NCBI GenBank assembly: GCA_005883365.1
Contig: VAXA01000126.1
Coordinates: 1 to 20,824 of the forward strand
Source of the DNA: Actinomycetota bacterium
GTDB taxonomy: Bacteria > Actinomycetota > Thermoleophilia > Gaiellales > Gaiellaceae
Length of the DNA stretch: 20,824 nucleotides
Direction: 5' to 3'
The notes under the pieces were generated by a model. The model did not search any database. It had not been told where the DNA came from and saw nothing but the letters and a program-made list of their open reading frames with translations. Shown here piece after piece: positions 19,812 to 20,824 of the stretch. How positions within the stretch are numbered: the first letter of the stretch is position 1; each line of letters begins with the position of its first letter. Made by a program: the position numbers and the translations under genes.

Positions 19812-20824
19812 CTAGACCGACTGGGGGTCGACGTCCACGACAGCCGTGAGGCCGGCGCGGCGCATCGCGGGCGCGGCCGCCGCGAGCAGCGCCGCTGCGC
19901 GGGAGGCGAGAGCCCGCGGCCGGTCGGTCTTGCCGACGAGCTGGGCACGGTGGCGGCCGCGCAGCCGCAACAACGGCGCGGGGCCGAGCAGCACGAAGTC
20001 AGGCAGTCCCGCCTTCAGCTCCTCGAGAGCGCGGGTCGCGTCGGCGAGCTCTGGCCCCGAGACGAGGACGCGGACGAGGTGCCGGAAGGGCGGGTAGCCG
20101 AGGGCGCGGCGGCGCTCGAGCTCCCCGGCCAGGAAGCCGGCGACGTCGTGCCGCGCGGCGTGCTCGACCGCGCGCGACTCCGGCTGGAACGTCTGGACGA
20201 GGACGCGGCCCGGCGCGTCGCGGCCGCTGCGGCCCGCGAGCTGGGTGAGGAGCTGGAACGTCCGCTCCTCGGCGCGGAAGTCGGGCAGGCCGAGCCCCGT
20301 GTCGGCATCGACGACCGCAGCGAGCTCGACGCCGGGAAAGTGGTGGCCCTTCGCGACCATCTGCGTCCCCACGAGGACGGCGCGCTCGGCGCGCGCGAAG
20401 CGCTCGAGCGCGTCCCGGAGCTGCTCGGGATTGGCGACCGCGTCCGCGTCGAGCCGGATCCGCTCGAGCTCGGGGACGTGCTTCTCGAGCTCGCGCTCGA
20501 GCCGCTGCGTCCCCGCTCCGATCCGCGCGAGCTCGGGCGAGCCGCAGGCGGGGCACGTCTCCCCGGCGGGCTCGCGGGCGCCGCAGTGGTGGCAGCGAAG
20601 CGTCCCGTCGCCATGCAGCGTGAAGGCGACGTCGCAGTTCGGGCAGCGGCGCGTGGCCCCACAGGCGCGGCAGTGGAGCGCGGGCGCGACACCGCGCCGG
20701 TTGAGCAGCAGGATCGCCTTGCCTCCTCCTTCCGCGAGCCGCCCCAGCTCGGCGAGAAGCGGCGTGGAGAGCGGATAGCTGGTCTCGTGCCGCAGGTCGA
20801 CGACGCGAACCGTCGGCAGCGGCG
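19812..20824 (-). CDS. priA: Primosomal helicase PriA, C-terminal part (cut by window edge)
   Basis: The last 336 codons of PriA, which restarts collapsed replication forks by loading the replisome. The frame is open without interruption to the right window edge. The fragment has KAILLLNRRGVAP followed by the eight-cysteine zinc module (CRAC, CPNC, CHHC, CPAC; fragment positions 51-93). Next come GAGTQRLERELEKHVPE, helicase motif V VGTQMVAKGHHFPGV (151-165), VVDADTGLGLPDFRAEERTFQ and motif VI QLAGRSGR (194-201). All eight cysteines are present, as in the intact enzyme; many actinobacterial PriA proteins lack some helicase motifs, but motifs V and VI look sound here. Walker motifs are outside the window. 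It ends 13 bases before the GFA gene. Confidence 0.96.
   Translation of the reverse strand, partial: PLPTVRVVDLRHETSYPLSTPLLAELGRLAEGGGKAILLLNRRGVAPALHCRACGATRRCPNCDVAFTLHGDGTLRCHHCGAREPAGETCPACGSPELARIGAGTQRLERELEKHVPELERIRLDADAVANPEQLRDALERFARAERAVLVGTQMVAKGHHFPGVELAAVVDADTGLGLPDFRAEERTFQLLTQLAGRSGRDAPGRVLVQTFQPESRAVEHAARHDVAGFLAGELERRRALGYPPFRHLVRVLVSGPELADATRALEELKAGLPDFVLLGPAPLLRLRGRHRAQLVGKTDRPRALASRAAALLAAAAPAMRRAGLTAVVDVDPQSV

Noticed and set aside
19812..20824. Possible frameshift or truncation in priA, since no start codon lies upstream of 20372 in frame
   Set aside because: Manual reading shows the frame open to the window edge with the full eight-cysteine module; it merely lacks ATG/GTG/TTG codons there.

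Overview
The window is very GC-rich, densely packed bacterial chromosome, with many GTG and TTG starts, few Shine-Dalgarno sequences and genes that mostly overlap by four bases. The gene content points to a deep-branching actinobacterium, possibly of the Thermoleophilia/Gaiellales type. That placement is inference from style and gene order; no rRNA is present. Nearly everything lies on the minus strand, so operons read right to left. I found no tRNA, rRNA, CRISPR array, transposase, phage gene, secondary-metabolite cluster or recognisable defence system.

Right end (about 17.7-20.8 kb): the C-terminal third of the replication-restart helicase PriA, a small GFA-type zinc protein, and a divergent plus-strand pair (a DUF1992-like protein and a RimJ-type acetyltransferase). 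Next, leftward, is an operon for translation start and ribosome modification: def, fmt, a SAM methyltransferase, an aminoglycoside phosphotransferase-like protein and rsmB. Def and Fmt remove and add the formyl group of initiator Met, and RsmB methylates 16S rRNA.

Middle (about 9.0-13.8 kb): a six-gene operon rpe-ribD-unknown-ribE-ribBA-ribH carrying the full set of named riboflavin enzymes. Rpe interconverts ribulose-5-phosphate, the four-carbon donor for the pathway. The unknown gene between ribD and ribE is translationally coupled to ribD. RibH has an unusual acidic N-terminal extension of about 105 residues. Palindromic REP-like repeats lie on both sides of this operon: a pair in the 235-base gap 8763-8997 and one in the 178-base gap 13823-14000.

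Left (about 0-8.8 kb): rpmB (L28), then a convergent plus-strand cupin/HIT pair, a methyltransferase, and a long minus-strand run: Asp23-like protein, FakA-like fatty-acid kinase, a stand-alone receiver domain, a DegV (FakB-like) fatty-acid-binding protein, a P-loop protein with a zinc tail, recG, a 48-residue small ORF, rsmD and the start of coaD. The rpmB/asp23/fakA/recG/rsmD/coaD backbone is a familiar bacterial neighbourhood; the receiver, DegV, P-loop and small-ORF insertions are its less usual parts.

No stretch over 300 bases lacks a gene. No dramatic new system is evident. The best leads are the unknown rib-operon protein, the RibH extension, the receiver domain inside the fatty-acid kinase operon, and the palindromic repeats.
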